64,000 nucleotides of DNA from Bradyrhizobium sp. BRP22 (GCF_020194175.1 NZ_JADYVX010000018.1:85397-149396), one strand, 5' to 3'; shown: positions 42,880-51,893, counted from the stretch's first letter. The notes: a model not told the origin generated them from the letters alone. A program made the numbers and translations.

Positions 42880-45444
42880 CTAATGCAGCGTCATCGTCTC
42901 CTTCACGGCAGCGACGAGTTGCGTCAGCGTGAACGGCTTTGGCAGGAAGGCGAACTGCTGGTTCTCCGGCAGGCTCTTCTCGAACGCATCCTCGGCATAG
43001 CCCGAGACGAAGATGATCTTCAGCTCCGGGTTGCGGCTGCGCATCTCCTTGAGCAGCGTCGGGCCGTCCATCTCGGGCATCACAACGTCGGAGACAACGA
43101 GGTCGATTGCGCCGTTCTTCTCGTCAAAGGCTTCCATCGCCTCAATGCCGTTGGACGCCTCGATCACGCTGTAGCCGCGCGAGCGCAGGCCCCGCGCGTT
43201 CAGTGCGCGCAGGCCGTCCTCGTCTTCGACCAGAAGGATCGTGCCGTGCCCGGTCAGATCGGGTTTTGGCTTCGGCGGCTCGGCTGCGGCCTCCCTGGCC
43301 GCGCCGTTGCTCGGTTGCGGCTCCGGCGCGACCTCCTGCTCGGGCCGGTGGCGCGGCAGGAAGATGCGGAAGGTGGTTCCCTCGCCGGGCGTGGAATCGA
43401 CATACACGAAGCCGCCGGTCTGCTTGACGATGCCATAGACCGTCGACAGGCCGAGCCCGGTGCCCTTGCCGACCTCCTTGGTCGAGAAGAACGGCTCGAA
43501 GATCTTGTCGATGATCTCAAGCGGAATGCCGGTGCCGGTATCGGTGATGTCGATCCGCACATAATCCGCCGCCGGCAGGCCCTTGTAGGAGAGCTGGCCG
43601 GCTTGCTCGGCCGTGACGTTCTGGGTCCTGATGATCAGCTTGCCGCCATCAGGCATCGCATCGCGGGCGTTGACGGCGAGGTTGACGATCACCTGCTCGA
43701 ACTGGGAGACGTCAACCTTCACCGGCCAGAGGTCGCGCCCGTGCACGAGGTCGAGCTTCACCTTCTCGCCGATCAGCCGGCGCAGCAGCATGGTCAGATC
43801 GCTCAGCGCATCGCCGAGATCGAGCACCTGCGGCCGCAGCGTCTGGCGGCGCGAGAACGCGAGCAGTTGCCGCACCAGCGTCGCGGCGCGGGTCGCGTTC
43901 TGCTTGATCTGCATGATGTCCTGGAACGACGGATCGGTCGGCTTGTGCGCGTTCAGCAGGAAATCGTTCGCCATCATGATGGCTGAGAGCACGTTGTTGA
44001 AATCGTGCGCGATGCCGCCGGCCAATTGGCCGACCATGTCCATCTTCTGCGACTGGTTGATCTGGTTCTCCAGCGTACGCCGCTCGGTGGTCTCGAGCAT
44101 GTAGACGATCGCGGCCTCGGCGTCGCGCTCGTCCTCCTCCACCGCGGTGACGAAGAACTGGGCCCAGCGCTCCTTGGCGCCGTCGAGCATGACCTCGACC
44201 GGCGCGATGTCGCCCCTGCCCTCGGCCGCCTGGTTGATCGCCGCGATCACCAGGCTGCGGTCGCGCGGATTGACCGCGCGGAAGATCGACTTGGCGGCGG
44301 TGCCCTCGGCATTGAGGCCCTGCGCCAGCTTGGCGTAGCGCGCATTGGCGCGCACGACATTGCCGCCGCGGTCGACGGTCGCGATCGCCATCGGTGTGTG
44401 GTCGAAGAAGCGCATGAAGCGCACTTCGGCGGCGCGCTCTGGATCGTAATGTTCGTCGCGGGCGCGGCTGATGACGAGCGTGCGCGAGGCGCCGGGCGCG
44501 CCGTCGGCGCCGAAGGCGAGCTTGTGATAGAGCCGCACCGGCACGGTCTTGCCGCTGCGCTTGCGCAAATCGATGTCGAAGACCTCAGTCTTCACCTCGC
44601 CGGGCGCCGGCACGATCGAGGTGAGCAGCGCGGCGCCGTCGCCGGAGACGATATCGGTGAGCTTCAATCCGCCCGAGCCGATCTCGGCGAGATCGTAATC
44701 GAGCCAGTTCGCGAGCGTCGCGTTGACATAGGCGATCTCGCCAGACGGCGTGACCGAGAAGAAGCCGCAGGGCGCGTGATCGAGATATTCGATCGCGTGC
44801 TGTAATTCCTTGAACACGTCCTCCTGGCGCTCGCGGTCGCGGGTGATGTCGGCGATCGACCACACCGCATATTTCTGCTCGCGCTTGCTCTGACCGAGCG
44901 GGCGAACCCGCATCCGGAGCCACCGTCCATGCACGCCGTCATGGCCGGCGATGCGGACCTCCTCCTGCTGCCGCTTGCCTTCGCGCGCCGCCTTGAGCAG
45001 GCGGAACACGGCCTCGGAAACGTCGGGATTGCCGATGAAAACGCGCTCGACCGGCCGCACCTCCTGCGGGCTCGCGGCTCCCGTCAGCGCCAGATAGGCG
45101 GCGTTGGAATAGACCACGTGCCCGTGCGCGTCGGTGACCGCCAGCCCGTCATAGGCGTGGTTGGCGATCCGGCCCGTCACGGGATCGTCGGTGGAGCGGT
45201 CGGAGAAACGGATGATCCCGGCGGCAAAGGCGAACAGGCTGAACAGCCCGACCATGGCAAGCAGCGCCAGCACGCCGAGGATATAGGGCTGCGCCTGGGC
45301 GCGGCCGATGGTCATCAGCGCGACCGCCACCGCGACAAGGCCGGCCGCCACCAGCAGCACCAGGACGATGCTGCCGCTCCGGCGCGCCGGTTCGTGGGCC
45401 ACGAACGGCTCGGCAGCCTGATTGTGATCGGTCTCGGCGGTCAT
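42880..45444 (-). CDS. cckA: CckA-type hybrid sensor histidine kinase
   Basis: CckA sends phosphate through ChpT to CtrA and CpdR and so controls the alphaproteobacterial cell cycle and flagellar genes. There are two N-terminal helices (IVLVLLVAAGLVAVAVALMT and GVLALLAMVGLFSLFAFAAG), then PAS-like domains and a HisKA domain with the phosphoacceptor in GGIAHDFNNVLSAIM. An HATPase domain (VNLAVNARDAMPDGG, DTGTGI, FFSTKEVGKGTGLGL) and a receiver (ILLVEDEDGLRAL, with phospho-Asp in VVSDVVMPEMDG) follow. The start could be 45444 or 45531; MTAETDHNQ is preferred. CtrA-type boxes at 49152 and 57714 make the flagellar neighbours plausible outputs. Confidence 0.93.
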   Translation of the reverse strand: MTAETDHNQAAEPFVAHEPARRSGSIVLVLLVAAGLVAVAVALMTIGRAQAQPYILGVLALLAMVGLFSLFAFAAGIIRFSDRSTDDPVTGRIANHAYDGLAVTDAHGHVVYSNAAYLALTGAASPQEVRPVERVFIGNPDVSEAVFRLLKAAREGKRQQEEVRIAGHDGVHGRWLRMRVRPLGQSKREQKYAVWSIADITRDRERQEDVFKELQHAIEYLDHAPCGFFSVTPSGEIAYVNATLANWLDYDLAEIGSGGLKLTDIVSGDGAALLTSIVPAPGEVKTEVFDIDLRKRSGKTVPVRLYHKLAFGADGAPGASRTLVISRARDEHYDPERAAEVRFMRFFDHTPMAIATVDRGGNVVRANARYAKLAQGLNAEGTAAKSIFRAVNPRDRSLVIAAINQAAEGRGDIAPVEVMLDGAKERWAQFFVTAVEEDERDAEAAIVYMLETTERRTLENQINQSQKMDMVGQLAGGIAHDFNNVLSAIMMANDFLLNAHKPTDPSFQDIMQIKQNATRAATLVRQLLAFSRRQTLRPQVLDLGDALSDLTMLLRRLIGEKVKLDLVHGRDLWPVKVDVSQFEQVIVNLAVNARDAMPDGGKLIIRTQNVTAEQAGQLSYKGLPAADYVRIDITDTGTGIPLEIIDKIFEPFFSTKEVGKGTGLGLSTVYGIVKQTGGFVYVDSTPGEGTTFRIFLPRHRPEQEVAPEPQPSNGAAREAAAEPPKPKPDLTGHGTILLVEDEDGLRALNARGLRSRGYSVIEASNGIEAMEAFDEKNGAIDLVVSDVVMPEMDGPTLLKEMRSRNPELKIIFVSGYAEDAFEKSLPENQQFAFLPKPFTLTQLVAAVKETMTLH

Positions 45445-45596
45445 CGAAGGAAACTGCCCGTCGGCGGTGAAGGCGTGCAGATTCGCCCGCCCTCCTGAGT
45501 GCCTCAATCGGAGCTTGGAACGCAAGTCCATCAGGCCGCCATTTCCCAGGTTAAGCCCATCTCAGGCCGTTTTCGTCCCATTTCATCTCTTTGTTT

Positions 45597-45645
45597 GAGC
45601 ATGATCTTTTCGGAAAACCGGTTTCCACTTTTCCGGATCATGCTC
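45597..45645. repeat. Palindromic repeat (GAGCATGATC family) after flhB
   Basis: GAGCATGATC (45597-45606) pairs with GATCATGCTC (45636-45645). The inner body includes TTTTCGGAAAACCGG. It touches the flhB stop codon, and a related copy occurs at 31970 in reverse orientation. It may help terminate the flagellar transcript. Confidence 0.8.
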
Positions 45646-46712
45646 TATCCCGAGAGCCCGCGCCGCTTCAGGCCCATGACGTAGCCGATGATTTCGGCGA
45701 CGGCGTGATAGTGTTCGACCGGAATTTCCTCGTCGATATCGACGGTTGCATAGAGGGCACGGGCCAGGGGCACGTTCTCGACGATCGGGATGTCGTGATC
45801 CTTGGCGATTTCCCTGATCTTGAAGGCGATGACGTCGACGCCCTTGGCGACGCAGACCGGGGCCTGCATGCTGCGGTCGTAGGCCAGCGCCACCGAATAG
45901 TGGGTCGGGTTGGTGATGATCACGCTCGCCTTGGGAACCGCGGCCATCATGCGCTTCTTCATGCGCTGCTGCCGCAACTGGCGGATGCGCCCCTTGATAT
46001 GCGGATCGCCTTCCGACTGCTTGAACTCCTCCTTCATCTCCTGCAGCGACATCTTCTGCCGCTCGTACCATTGCCGGTACTGGAAGAAATAGTCGGCGAT
46101 CGCGACCGCGGCGAGCATCGCCACCACGGCGCCCATCAGGTGCACGGTCAGGCTGGTGGTGGCGGGCAGGATCGAGGCGACGTCAATCCGGAGCAGCGAT
46201 TCCAGCCGGTGCCACTCCGGCCACAGCACCGCCGTCATGACCGCGCCGAGCGCGATCACTTTGAAAATGCCTTTCAGGAAATTCGCCGCCGCCTGCTTGC
46301 CGAAAATGCGCTTGAAGCCGGCGCCGGGCGAGATCTTGTTGAATTTCGGCTTGAGCTGCTCGGCCGACCACACCAGCCGGTGCTGGATCATGTTGCCGGC
46401 GATCGCCGCCAGCATCAGCATCAACAGCGGAATGCCCACGGCGGCGATGACGGCGATCCCGAGCGTCTGCGTCAGCGACAACAGCCCCGGGCCGTCGGTC
46501 CTGATCATCCAGGAATTGGCGATCAGGTTGCGCAGCGGCGTCAGGATGCCGCTGCCCGCCGCACTCGAGAAGGTCGACAGCACCAGCGTGCCACCGGCGA
46601 TCACGAACCAGGTGTTGACCTCCTGGCTCTTGGCGACGTCGCCCTTCTCCAGCGCATCATCGAGGCGCTTTTGGGTGGGGTCTTCTGTTTTGTCGTCGGT
46701 ATCCTCCGCCAT
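45645..46712 (-). CDS. flhB: Flagellar export protein FlhB
   Basis: FlhB is the export-gate subunit that switches substrate specificity. The 355-residue protein has four N-terminal membrane helices and a cytoplasmic domain with the self-cleavage motif NPTH (about 268-271, in SVIITNPTHYSVALAY). The N-terminus EDTDDKTEDPTQKRLDDALE is family-typical. It is last in the flgB-flgC-fliE-fliQ-fliR-flhB run, nine bases after fliR. Confidence 0.97.
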   Translation of the reverse strand: MAEDTDDKTEDPTQKRLDDALEKGDVAKSQEVNTWFVIAGGTLVLSTFSSAAGSGILTPLRNLIANSWMIRTDGPGLLSLTQTLGIAVIAAVGIPLLMLMLAAIAGNMIQHRLVWSAEQLKPKFNKISPGAGFKRIFGKQAAANFLKGIFKVIALGAVMTAVLWPEWHRLESLLRIDVASILPATTSLTVHLMGAVVAMLAAVAIADYFFQYRQWYERQKMSLQEMKEEFKQSEGDPHIKGRIRQLRQQRMKKRMMAAVPKASVIITNPTHYSVALAYDRSMQAPVCVAKGVDVIAFKIREIAKDHDIPIVENVPLARALYATVDIDEEIPVEHYHAVAEIIGYVMGLKRRGLSG

Positions 46713-46721
46713 CGCGGCTCC

Positions 46722-47492
46722 CTATTTCAGCGGCGTGAGCTGGTGCATGACGCCGATGAAGTAATCGAGATAGGTCCCCATCATCGCCGCGATCACTACG
46801 GCGAGGATCAGGAACCCGGCGAGGATCGAGAGCGGTACGCCGACGAAATAAACCTGCATCTGCGGCATCAGCCGCGCCAGCACGCCAAGCCCGATGTTGA
46901 AGACGAGACCGAACACCAGAAACGGCGCGGACAATTGCAGGCCGATCTTGAAAGCCTCGGCAAAGGCGCGCGTCGCCAGCGCCGCCACGTCGCCGGTCGG
47001 CATCGGTGCGCCCGGCGCAAAGATCTTGTAGCTCTCGTTCAGCGCCGCGAGCACCAGATGGTGGGTGTCGGTCGCAAACAGCAGCGTCATGCCGAGGATG
47101 GTGAGGAAGTTGCCGATCAGCTGGCCCTGCTGCCCCTGCGTCGGATCGATCGCGGTGACGAAGCCGAGCCCGAGCTGCTGGGCGATCACCGAGCCCGCAA
47201 CCGCCAGCGCCGACAGCGTCACGCGCGCGGTCGCGCCGAGCACGATGCCGATGACGATCTCATGCACCATCAGCACCATCAGCGAACTCACCGATGTCGT
47301 GTCGACATGATAGGCATTGCGGTGCAGCGGCAGGATGATCAGCGTCAAGAGCAGCGCGATCCCAAGCTTGACCCGCACCGGGATGTTGCTCTCGCCGAAT
47401 CCCGGCAGCAGCATCACCATCGACCCCATGCGGGCAAACACCAGCACGAAGGTCGCGGCAAGCGCCGGCAGCAGGGAAACGTCGATGCGCAT
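46722..47492 (-). CDS. fliR: Flagellar export protein FliR
   Basis: This 256-residue export-gate protein has about six membrane helices (LPALAATFVLVFARMGSMVM, VRVKLGIALLLTLIILPLHR, AVAGSVIAQQLGLGFVTAID). The hallmark QLGLGFVTAIDPTQGQQGQL segment is intact. It lies between fliQ and flhB in the same transcript and forms the FliP-FliQ-FliR core of the flagellar type III export channel in the inner membrane. Confidence 0.96.
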   Translation of the reverse strand: MRIDVSLLPALAATFVLVFARMGSMVMLLPGFGESNIPVRVKLGIALLLTLIILPLHRNAYHVDTTSVSSLMVLMVHEIVIGIVLGATARVTLSALAVAGSVIAQQLGLGFVTAIDPTQGQQGQLIGNFLTILGMTLLFATDTHHLVLAALNESYKIFAPGAPMPTGDVAALATRAFAEAFKIGLQLSAPFLVFGLVFNIGLGVLARLMPQMQVYFVGVPLSILAGFLILAVVIAAMMGTYLDYFIGVMHQLTPLK

Positions 47493-47509
47493 AGTTTACG
47501 CACAGTGCA

Positions 47510-47773
47510 TCAACCGCCGATGATTCGCGACGATATCCGCATCATGTGGGCGTGCATCGAATCGGCCATGAACGGCAGCGCCAATAGCAGCGTCACGAAG
47601 ATCGCAAGGATCTTCGGCACGTAGATCAGCGTCTGCTCCTGGATCTGCGTCAGCGCCTGGAACAGCGACACGATCACGCCGACCACGAGGCCGACGACCA
47701 TCAGCGGCGACGACACTACCACGATGGTCCAGATCGCATCGCGCGCCACGTCGAGGGTTTCAGCACCAGTCAT
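47510..47773 (-). CDS. fliQ: Flagellar export protein FliQ
   Basis: From the ATG of MTGAETLDVARDAIWTIVVV the 87-residue protein has the two helices of FliQ (WTIVVVSSPLMVVGLVVGVI and PKILAIFVTLLLALPFM) and the conserved IVSLFQALTQIQEQTLIYVP loop. The longer in-frame extension upstream would run through the intergenic repeat at 47808 and is rejected. It is 17 bases before fliR. Confidence 0.96.
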   Translation of the reverse strand: MTGAETLDVARDAIWTIVVVSSPLMVVGLVVGVIVSLFQALTQIQEQTLIYVPKILAIFVTLLLALPFMADSMHAHMMRISSRIIGG

Positions 47774-47807
47774 TTTGACGTTCCTTTTAAGTCGCTCGAA
47801 CTCTCCA

Positions 47808-47894
47808 CCGTCATTGCGAGGAGCGTCAGCGACGAAGCAATCCATGCCTCAGCAAGCGGAGAAATGGATTGCTTCGCTCCGCTCGCAATGACGG
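47808..47894. repeat. Palindromic repeat (CCGTCATTGCGAG family) inside the flagellar operon
   Basis: CCGTCATTGCGAG (47808-47820) and CTCGCAATGACGG (47882-47894) pair perfectly. Inner GAAGCAATCCAT and ATGGATTGCTTC pair too. It lies between fliE and fliQ. A partial relative occurs near 42822. Confidence 0.85.
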
Positions 47895-47899
47895 AAGCC

Positions 47900-48208
47900 T
47901 CAGATCGGCATCTTCATGATGTCTTCATACGACTGGATCACCCGGTCCCGCACCGACACCAGGGTCGAGACCGCGACGTCGGTCTCCGCGACCGCCGTCA
48001 CCACGTCCATCACATTCGCCCGCCCCGATGTCATCGCCACGGTCTGGGCGTCGGACTTGCGGCCCGCGTCCATCACGCTGCCGATGGCTTCCTTCACCAG
48101 CGCGCCGAACGAGGGGCCCGCGGACTCGCCGCCCTTCTCGGCGCCGCCCCGCTCCATCATCCGGGCGAGGCTGGCATAGGCGTTGGCGGCGACTGTCGGT
48201 GTAGCCAT
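47900..48208 (-). CDS. fliE: Flagellar hook-basal body protein FliE
   Basis: This 102-residue rod/MS-ring adaptor has the typical end VVTAVAETDVAVSTLVSVRD followed by RVIQSYEDIMKMPI, and the conserved FGALVKEAI region. It connects the MS ring to the rod and is the first substrate of the export gate. It follows flgC by 20 bases. The start is the ATG of MATPTVAANAYASL. Confidence 0.95.
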   Translation of the reverse strand: MATPTVAANAYASLARMMERGGAEKGGESAGPSFGALVKEAIGSVMDAGRKSDAQTVAMTSGRANVMDVVTAVAETDVAVSTLVSVRDRVIQSYEDIMKMPI

Positions 48209-48228
48209 GATTGATCGCTTCCTGTGCT

Positions 48229-48654
48229 TTAGGATTTGAGGATATCGAGTGTGCGCTGGATCATCCGCCGCGTCGCGCTGATGATGTTGAGGTTCGCCTC
48301 ATAGGACCGCTGGGCGTCGCGCATGTCGGTCATTTCGACCAGCGCATTGACGTTGGGATATTTGACATTGCCGGCTGCATCCGCCGCCGGATTGCTCGGC
48401 TCGTATTTGACGCGGAACGCCGACTGGTCGGGCCGGACCCTGCCGAGCGCCACCACCTTGGCGTCCAGCGTGCGGTCGAGCGCCGAGGAGAAGGTCGGCA
48501 CCTTGCGGCGATAGGGATCGCCGCCGGCGGTCTGCGCGGTCGAATCGGCGTTGGCGATATTCTCCGAGATCACCCGCATCCGGCCCGCCTGCGCGCGCAG
48601 ACCGGAGGTGGCAATCGCCATCGAGCGGGCGAAATCGCTTCCATTGTCGGCCAT
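48229..48654 (-). CDS. flgC: Flagellar proximal rod protein FlgC
   Basis: The 141-residue protein has the rod-protein N-terminus (SMAIATSGLRAQAGRMRVIS followed by ENIANADST) and the C-terminal helix (ALVEMTDMRDAQRSYEANLN). It assembles with FlgB and FlgF into the proximal rod in the periplasm. It is 23 bases after flgB in the same transcript. Confidence 0.96.
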   Translation of the reverse strand: MADNGSDFARSMAIATSGLRAQAGRMRVISENIANADSTAQTAGGDPYRRKVPTFSSALDRTLDAKVVALGRVRPDQSAFRVKYEPSNPAADAAGNVKYPNVNALVEMTDMRDAQRSYEANLNIISATRRMIQRTLDILKS

Positions 48655-48677
48655 GATCCCTGCTCCCCAAACGTTCG

Positions 48678-49088
48678 TCAGCGCTTGCCGATGGCGGTCT
48701 TGATCAGCCCGAGGCTGCGGCTGTAGAGGGAGGTCACCGCCGCATAGTCCATCTGGTTGGCGGAGACCTTCAGCATCTGCTCTTCCAGGTTGACGGCGTT
48801 GCCGGCCGGCCTGGTCATGAAGGCGTTCTTGCCGCCATCATGGTCGAAATTCTCCGGTGCGCCGGACGCCGCGATATGGCCGGTGCTGGTTCGCATCATC
48901 GGCAGCGTGCCCATCGCTCCGCCGACCGGCGCGCCGTTGCGGTCGAATGTGGGTTCGACCAGGTCGCGCGGCTTGAAGTTGGGCGTATCGGAGTTGGAAA
49001 CGTTCTCGGCGAGCACCCGCTGGCGCTCCTGGTGCCACTGCATCCTGGTGCGCAGCGCCGACATGATCGGTAGATCGTTGATGGACAT
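48678..49088 (-). CDS. flgB: Flagellar proximal rod protein FlgB
   Basis: First gene of the operon. The 136-residue protein starts MSINDLPIMSALRTRMQWHQ with ERQRVLAENVSNSDTPNFKP, the FlgB/FlgC-type rod motif, and ends with the helix EEQMLKVSANQMDYAAVTSL. A CtrA-type box (TTAA-N7-TTAA) lies 64 bases upstream, which fits the early-class CtrA control of flagellar genes known from Caulobacter. Confidence 0.96.
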   Translation of the reverse strand: MSINDLPIMSALRTRMQWHQERQRVLAENVSNSDTPNFKPRDLVEPTFDRNGAPVGGAMGTLPMMRTSTGHIAASGAPENFDHDGGKNAFMTRPAGNAVNLEEQMLKVSANQMDYAAVTSLYSRSLGLIKTAIGKR

Positions 49089-49151
49089 CGCCGCGCCCCC
49101 GTTAACCTCTGGGGCCGTCCCCGAGGTAGGCAGAATTTGCCCGGTGTATGG

Positions 49152-49166
49152 TTAACGGCTGGTTAA
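49152..49166 (-). promoter_or_regulatory. CtrA-type box before flgB (TTAA-N7-TTAA)
   Basis: TTAACGGCTGGTTAA matches the full CtrA site with exact 7-base spacing. It lies in the 328-base gap between flgB and the divergent fliO, 64 bases from the flgB start. A further half-site TTAACC occurs near 49235. The rest of the gap holds no supported gene. Confidence 0.78.
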
Positions 49167-49416
49167 ATTGTTCCGGCCGGCGGCGGGCGCCAGGGCGAAT
49201 CATCGCGAAGTGCGCATTTTCGCCACGATGGCTGCGTTAACCAGCGCGCTCGGGCGGGCTCAGAAGTCGTTTTGGAACAATCGATTCTTGGTCTATTAGT
49301 AAAGCTGGGCGGCGTGACTGCCGTGGGGAATTAAGAAATAAGGCTGATCTCGGGCGTGATTCGCAGAGGATCGCTTCAGCCCGCATCCGTCGAAGCCAGC
49401 ATGAAAGCAGGGCCAG

Positions 49417-50373
49417 ATGGCCGGGGACAGTAATATGCAAATCCTGTGGTTCCTCTTTGCGTTCATCGCCGTATTGGCGCTGATCGGTCTGGCGGCGTGG
49501 CTGGTCCGCCGCTTTGCCGGCAACCGCCTCGGCGCCAACACCAACCGCGGGCGGATGCCGCGGCTGGCGGTGATCGATGCGGCCGCGGTGGATGGGCGGC
49601 GGCGCCTGGTGCTGGTCCGGCGCGACAATGTCGAGCATCTCCTGATGATCGGCGGCCCCACCGACATCGTGGTCGAACCCAATATCGTGCGCGCGATGTC
49701 CCGCGATCAAGCACCGCCGCGTCCGGTTGTCACCAGCGCCGAGCCGCCACCGCGGGTTGCCCCGCTTCCGGATACCGCCTGGGCCGAGGCCGAAGGCGCC
49801 CGCACCGAGATCTTCGAAACTCCGGAGCCGGCGATGCCGGAGCCGCCGCCGCGGCCTGCGCGCCCGTCTTTCGCCGAAGAGCTCCGCCGCCCGGCCGCCC
49901 CGCCGCTGCCGGAGCGACGCGATCCGCTCGCCGGCTTCACGCCGGAGCCGATCGGCAGCCGCCCGGAACGGACCGAACCGCGGCCCGAGCCGATCGCGCC
50001 GCGCGTGCCCCGCGAGCGTTCCGAGCCGCTGATCCCGCGTCCGCCGCGCACGACCGAGCCGAAGGTCGCACCGCTCCGCACCCCCGAGCGCGCCGCGGCT
50101 CCGCCGGCCCCGCCTCCTCCTCCGCCGCCACCACCGGAGGATACGTCCAGCGCTGACGCCAATCTCGCCGAGATGGCGCAGCGGCTCGAGGCCGCGCTGC
50201 GCCGTCCGACCAGCGAAGCCGCCGCGCCGCCGGTTGCGCCTGAGCCGCCGCCCGCGCCGCGCCCCGCACGCAACGAAACGCCCCCGTCCGCGCCGCAGCC
50301 GCAGAAGAGCGGTTTTGAAAATCTCGAAGACGAGATGGCCTCCCTGCTCGGTCGCCCGAAGAACCCTTCGTGA
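49417..50373 (+). CDS. fliO: FliO-like flagellar biosynthesis protein with long Pro-rich tail
   Basis: Residues about 7-30 form a membrane helix (MQILWFLFAFIAVLALIGLA). A small domain follows (LAVIDAAAVDGRRRLVLVRR, then DNVEHLLMIGGPTDIVVEPN), which is the FliO pattern. The remaining 200 residues are very rich in Pro, Ala, Glu and Arg and lack a fold. FliO helps assemble the FliP-FliQ-FliR gate. Its stop overlaps the GTG start of fliP (GTGA). Usual FliO length is 100-150, so the tail is an extension. Confidence 0.85.
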   Translation: MAGDSNMQILWFLFAFIAVLALIGLAAWLVRRFAGNRLGANTNRGRMPRLAVIDAAAVDGRRRLVLVRRDNVEHLLMIGGPTDIVVEPNIVRAMSRDQAPPRPVVTSAEPPPRVAPLPDTAWAEAEGARTEIFETPEPAMPEPPPRPARPSFAEELRRPAAPPLPERRDPLAGFTPEPIGSRPERTEPRPEPIAPRVPRERSEPLIPRPPRTTEPKVAPLRTPERAAAPPAPPPPPPPPPEDTSSADANLAEMAQRLEAALRRPTSEAAAPPVAPEPPPAPRPARNETPPSAPQPQKSGFENLEDEMASLLGRPKNPS

Positions 50374-51122
50374 GGCCGCCGAGGTTCCCGCGTAGAGTTT
50401 TATTCACCGCCGTCCTGATCACCGCCACCTCGCTGGCGGCGCCCGCGCTCGCGCAGGACATCAGCATCAATCTCGGCCAGGGCACCGGCGGCGTCACCGA
50501 GCGCGCGATCCAGCTGATCGCGCTGCTCACCGTGCTCTCGATCGCGCCGTCGATCCTGATCATGATGACGTCGTTCACGCGCATCGTCGTGGTGCTGTCG
50601 CTGCTCCGCACGGCGCTCGGCACCGCGACCGCGCCGCCGAACTCCGTGATCATCGCGCTGGCGATGTTCCTCACTGCCTTCGTGATGGGCCCCGTGCTGC
50701 AGAAGTCCTATGACGACGGCATCCGCCCGCTCGTCGCCAACCAGATCAGCGTCGAGGAAGCGCTGCAGCGCGCCTCTGTCCCCTTGCGAGGCTTCATGCA
50801 GAAGAACGTGCGCGAGAAGGACCTCAAGCTGTTCATGGATCTCTCCGGCGAGCCGCCGCCGGCGACGCCGGAGGAGATGTCGCTGCGCATCCTTGTCCCC
50901 GCCTTCATGATCTCCGAATTGAAGCGCGCCTTCGAGATCGGCTTCCTGTTGTTCCTGCCCTTCCTCATCATCGACCTCGTGGTCGCGTCCGTGCTGATGT
51001 CGATGGGCATGATGATGCTGCCGCCGGTCGTGGTGTCGCTGCCGTTCAAGCTGATCTTCTTCGTGCTGGTTGACGGCTGGTCGCTGGTCGCGGGCAGCCT
51101 GGTGCAGAGCTACGGGGGGTAG
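50370..51122 (+). CDS. fliP: Flagellar export protein FliP
   Basis: The 250-residue protein has a cleavable signal peptide (VLFTAVLITATSLAAPALAQ), the family segments LTVLSIAPSILIMMTSFTRI and ALGTATAPPNSVIIALAMFL, and the C-terminal helices MISELKRAFEIGFLLFLPFL and MGMMMLPPVVVSLPFKLIFF. FliP forms most of the export channel. It starts at GTG overlapping the fliO stop. Confidence 0.97.
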   Translation: MRPPRFPRRVLFTAVLITATSLAAPALAQDISINLGQGTGGVTERAIQLIALLTVLSIAPSILIMMTSFTRIVVVLSLLRTALGTATAPPNSVIIALAMFLTAFVMGPVLQKSYDDGIRPLVANQISVEEALQRASVPLRGFMQKNVREKDLKLFMDLSGEPPPATPEEMSLRILVPAFMISELKRAFEIGFLLFLPFLIIDLVVASVLMSMGMMMLPPVVVSLPFKLIFFVLVDGWSLVAGSLVQSYGG

Positions 51123-51198
51123 CGCTACGAGCGCTGCACACCAACAGCGGAATTGCGCCCAGAATGGGCGCATAATAATCTCCAAACCATGCGAATTA

Positions 51199-51513
51199 TT
51201 GCTCGGCGCATCCTTGAAAGAGTTTGTGGAGCGACGGCGGGCGCACAAGGATCACGACGCACTGAAAGCAGCACTTGATACTTGGTTCGACGAGGTTAGG
51301 AAAGCGCGTTGGTCCAGCGCCGCTGACGTAAAGCGTAGTTATGCAACGGCCAGTATTATCTCTGCGGACCGGATCGTATTCAATGTCAAGGGAAATGACT
51401 ATCGACTGGTCGTATCCGCCGACTTCGAAAAGAGCATCGTGTGGATCAAATGGATCGGCACGCATAAGGACTATGACAAGATCGACGTGAGAGAGGTGCG
51501 GCATGGCAGGTGA
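51199..51513 (+). CDS. higB: HigB-type mRNA interferase toxin, N-terminus displaced by an indel
   Basis: The body (SLKEFVERRRAHKDHDALKA, ALDTWFDEVRKARWSSAADV, IVFNVKGNDYRLVVSADFEK, IWIGTHKDYDK-like IKWIGTHKDYDKIDV) is a clear HigB toxin of the RelE fold, which cuts mRNA at ribosomes. The expected start MRIIARR is present at 51189 but in another frame: one extra base lies in GGCGCATCCTTG. In the main frame the only nearby start is the TTG at 51199, giving about 105 residues. So the toxin is either inactivated or uses a weak start. It overlaps higA. Confidence 0.75.
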   Translation: MLGASLKEFVERRRAHKDHDALKAALDTWFDEVRKARWSSAADVKRSYATASIISADRIVFNVKGNDYRLVVSADFEKSIVWIKWIGTHKDYDKIDVREVRHGR

Positions 51514-51880
51514 GGTAAAGCCGATCAGGACGAAGCGGGATTACGAGGCCGCGCTCAAGGAGGTTGAGCGTCTCTGGGGGGCGAAGGCCGGGACGCGCGA
51601 CGGCGACCGCCTTGACGTGTTGGCGACGCTGATCGATGCCTATGAGACTGAGCACTATCCGATGGACCCGCCTGATCCGATCGAGGCGATCAAGTTTCGC
51701 ATGGAGCAACAGGGGCTCACCCGGCGGGACCTGGAGGACATCATCGGAACGCGTACCCGTATCGCCGAAGTATTGAACAGAAAACGCGGGCTCTCGTTAG
51801 AGATGATCCGGCGCCTGCACGATCGGCTTGGCATTTCGGCAGAAGTGCTGATCCGGCCGAGTCGAAAGAGCGCTGCCTGA
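51503..51880 (+). CDS. higA: HigA-type antitoxin
   Basis: The 125-residue protein has a HigA-type N-terminal part (YEAALKEVERLWGAKAGTRD, DRLDVLATLIDAYETEHYPM). An XRE-like helix-turn-helix follows (IKFRMEQQGLTRRDLEDIIG, then TRTRIAEVLNRKRGLSLEMI). It starts 10 bases before the toxin stop codon, the reversed higB-higA order of this family. It should neutralise HigB and repress the operon. Confidence 0.9.
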   Translation: MAGEVKPIRTKRDYEAALKEVERLWGAKAGTRDGDRLDVLATLIDAYETEHYPMDPPDPIEAIKFRMEQQGLTRRDLEDIIGTRTRIAEVLNRKRGLSLEMIRRLHDRLGISAEVLIRPSRKSAA

Positions 51881-51893
51881 CCCGCGAGCTCGT

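Noticed and set aside
42772..43986. 404-codon plus-strand frame opposite cckA
   Set aside because: It lies antisense to the kinase and receiver domains and has a skewed Arg/Leu/Glu composition with no motif.
45591..47624. 677-codon plus-strand frame opposite flhB and fliR
   Set aside because: It is antisense to well-recognised flagellar genes and is dominated by His, Arg, Asp and Gln, as expected from high-GC third positions on the other strand.
49707..50273. Gly/Ser-rich 188-codon minus-strand frame opposite fliO
   Set aside because: It mirrors the Pro/Ala-rich FliO tail; low-complexity antisense reading only.
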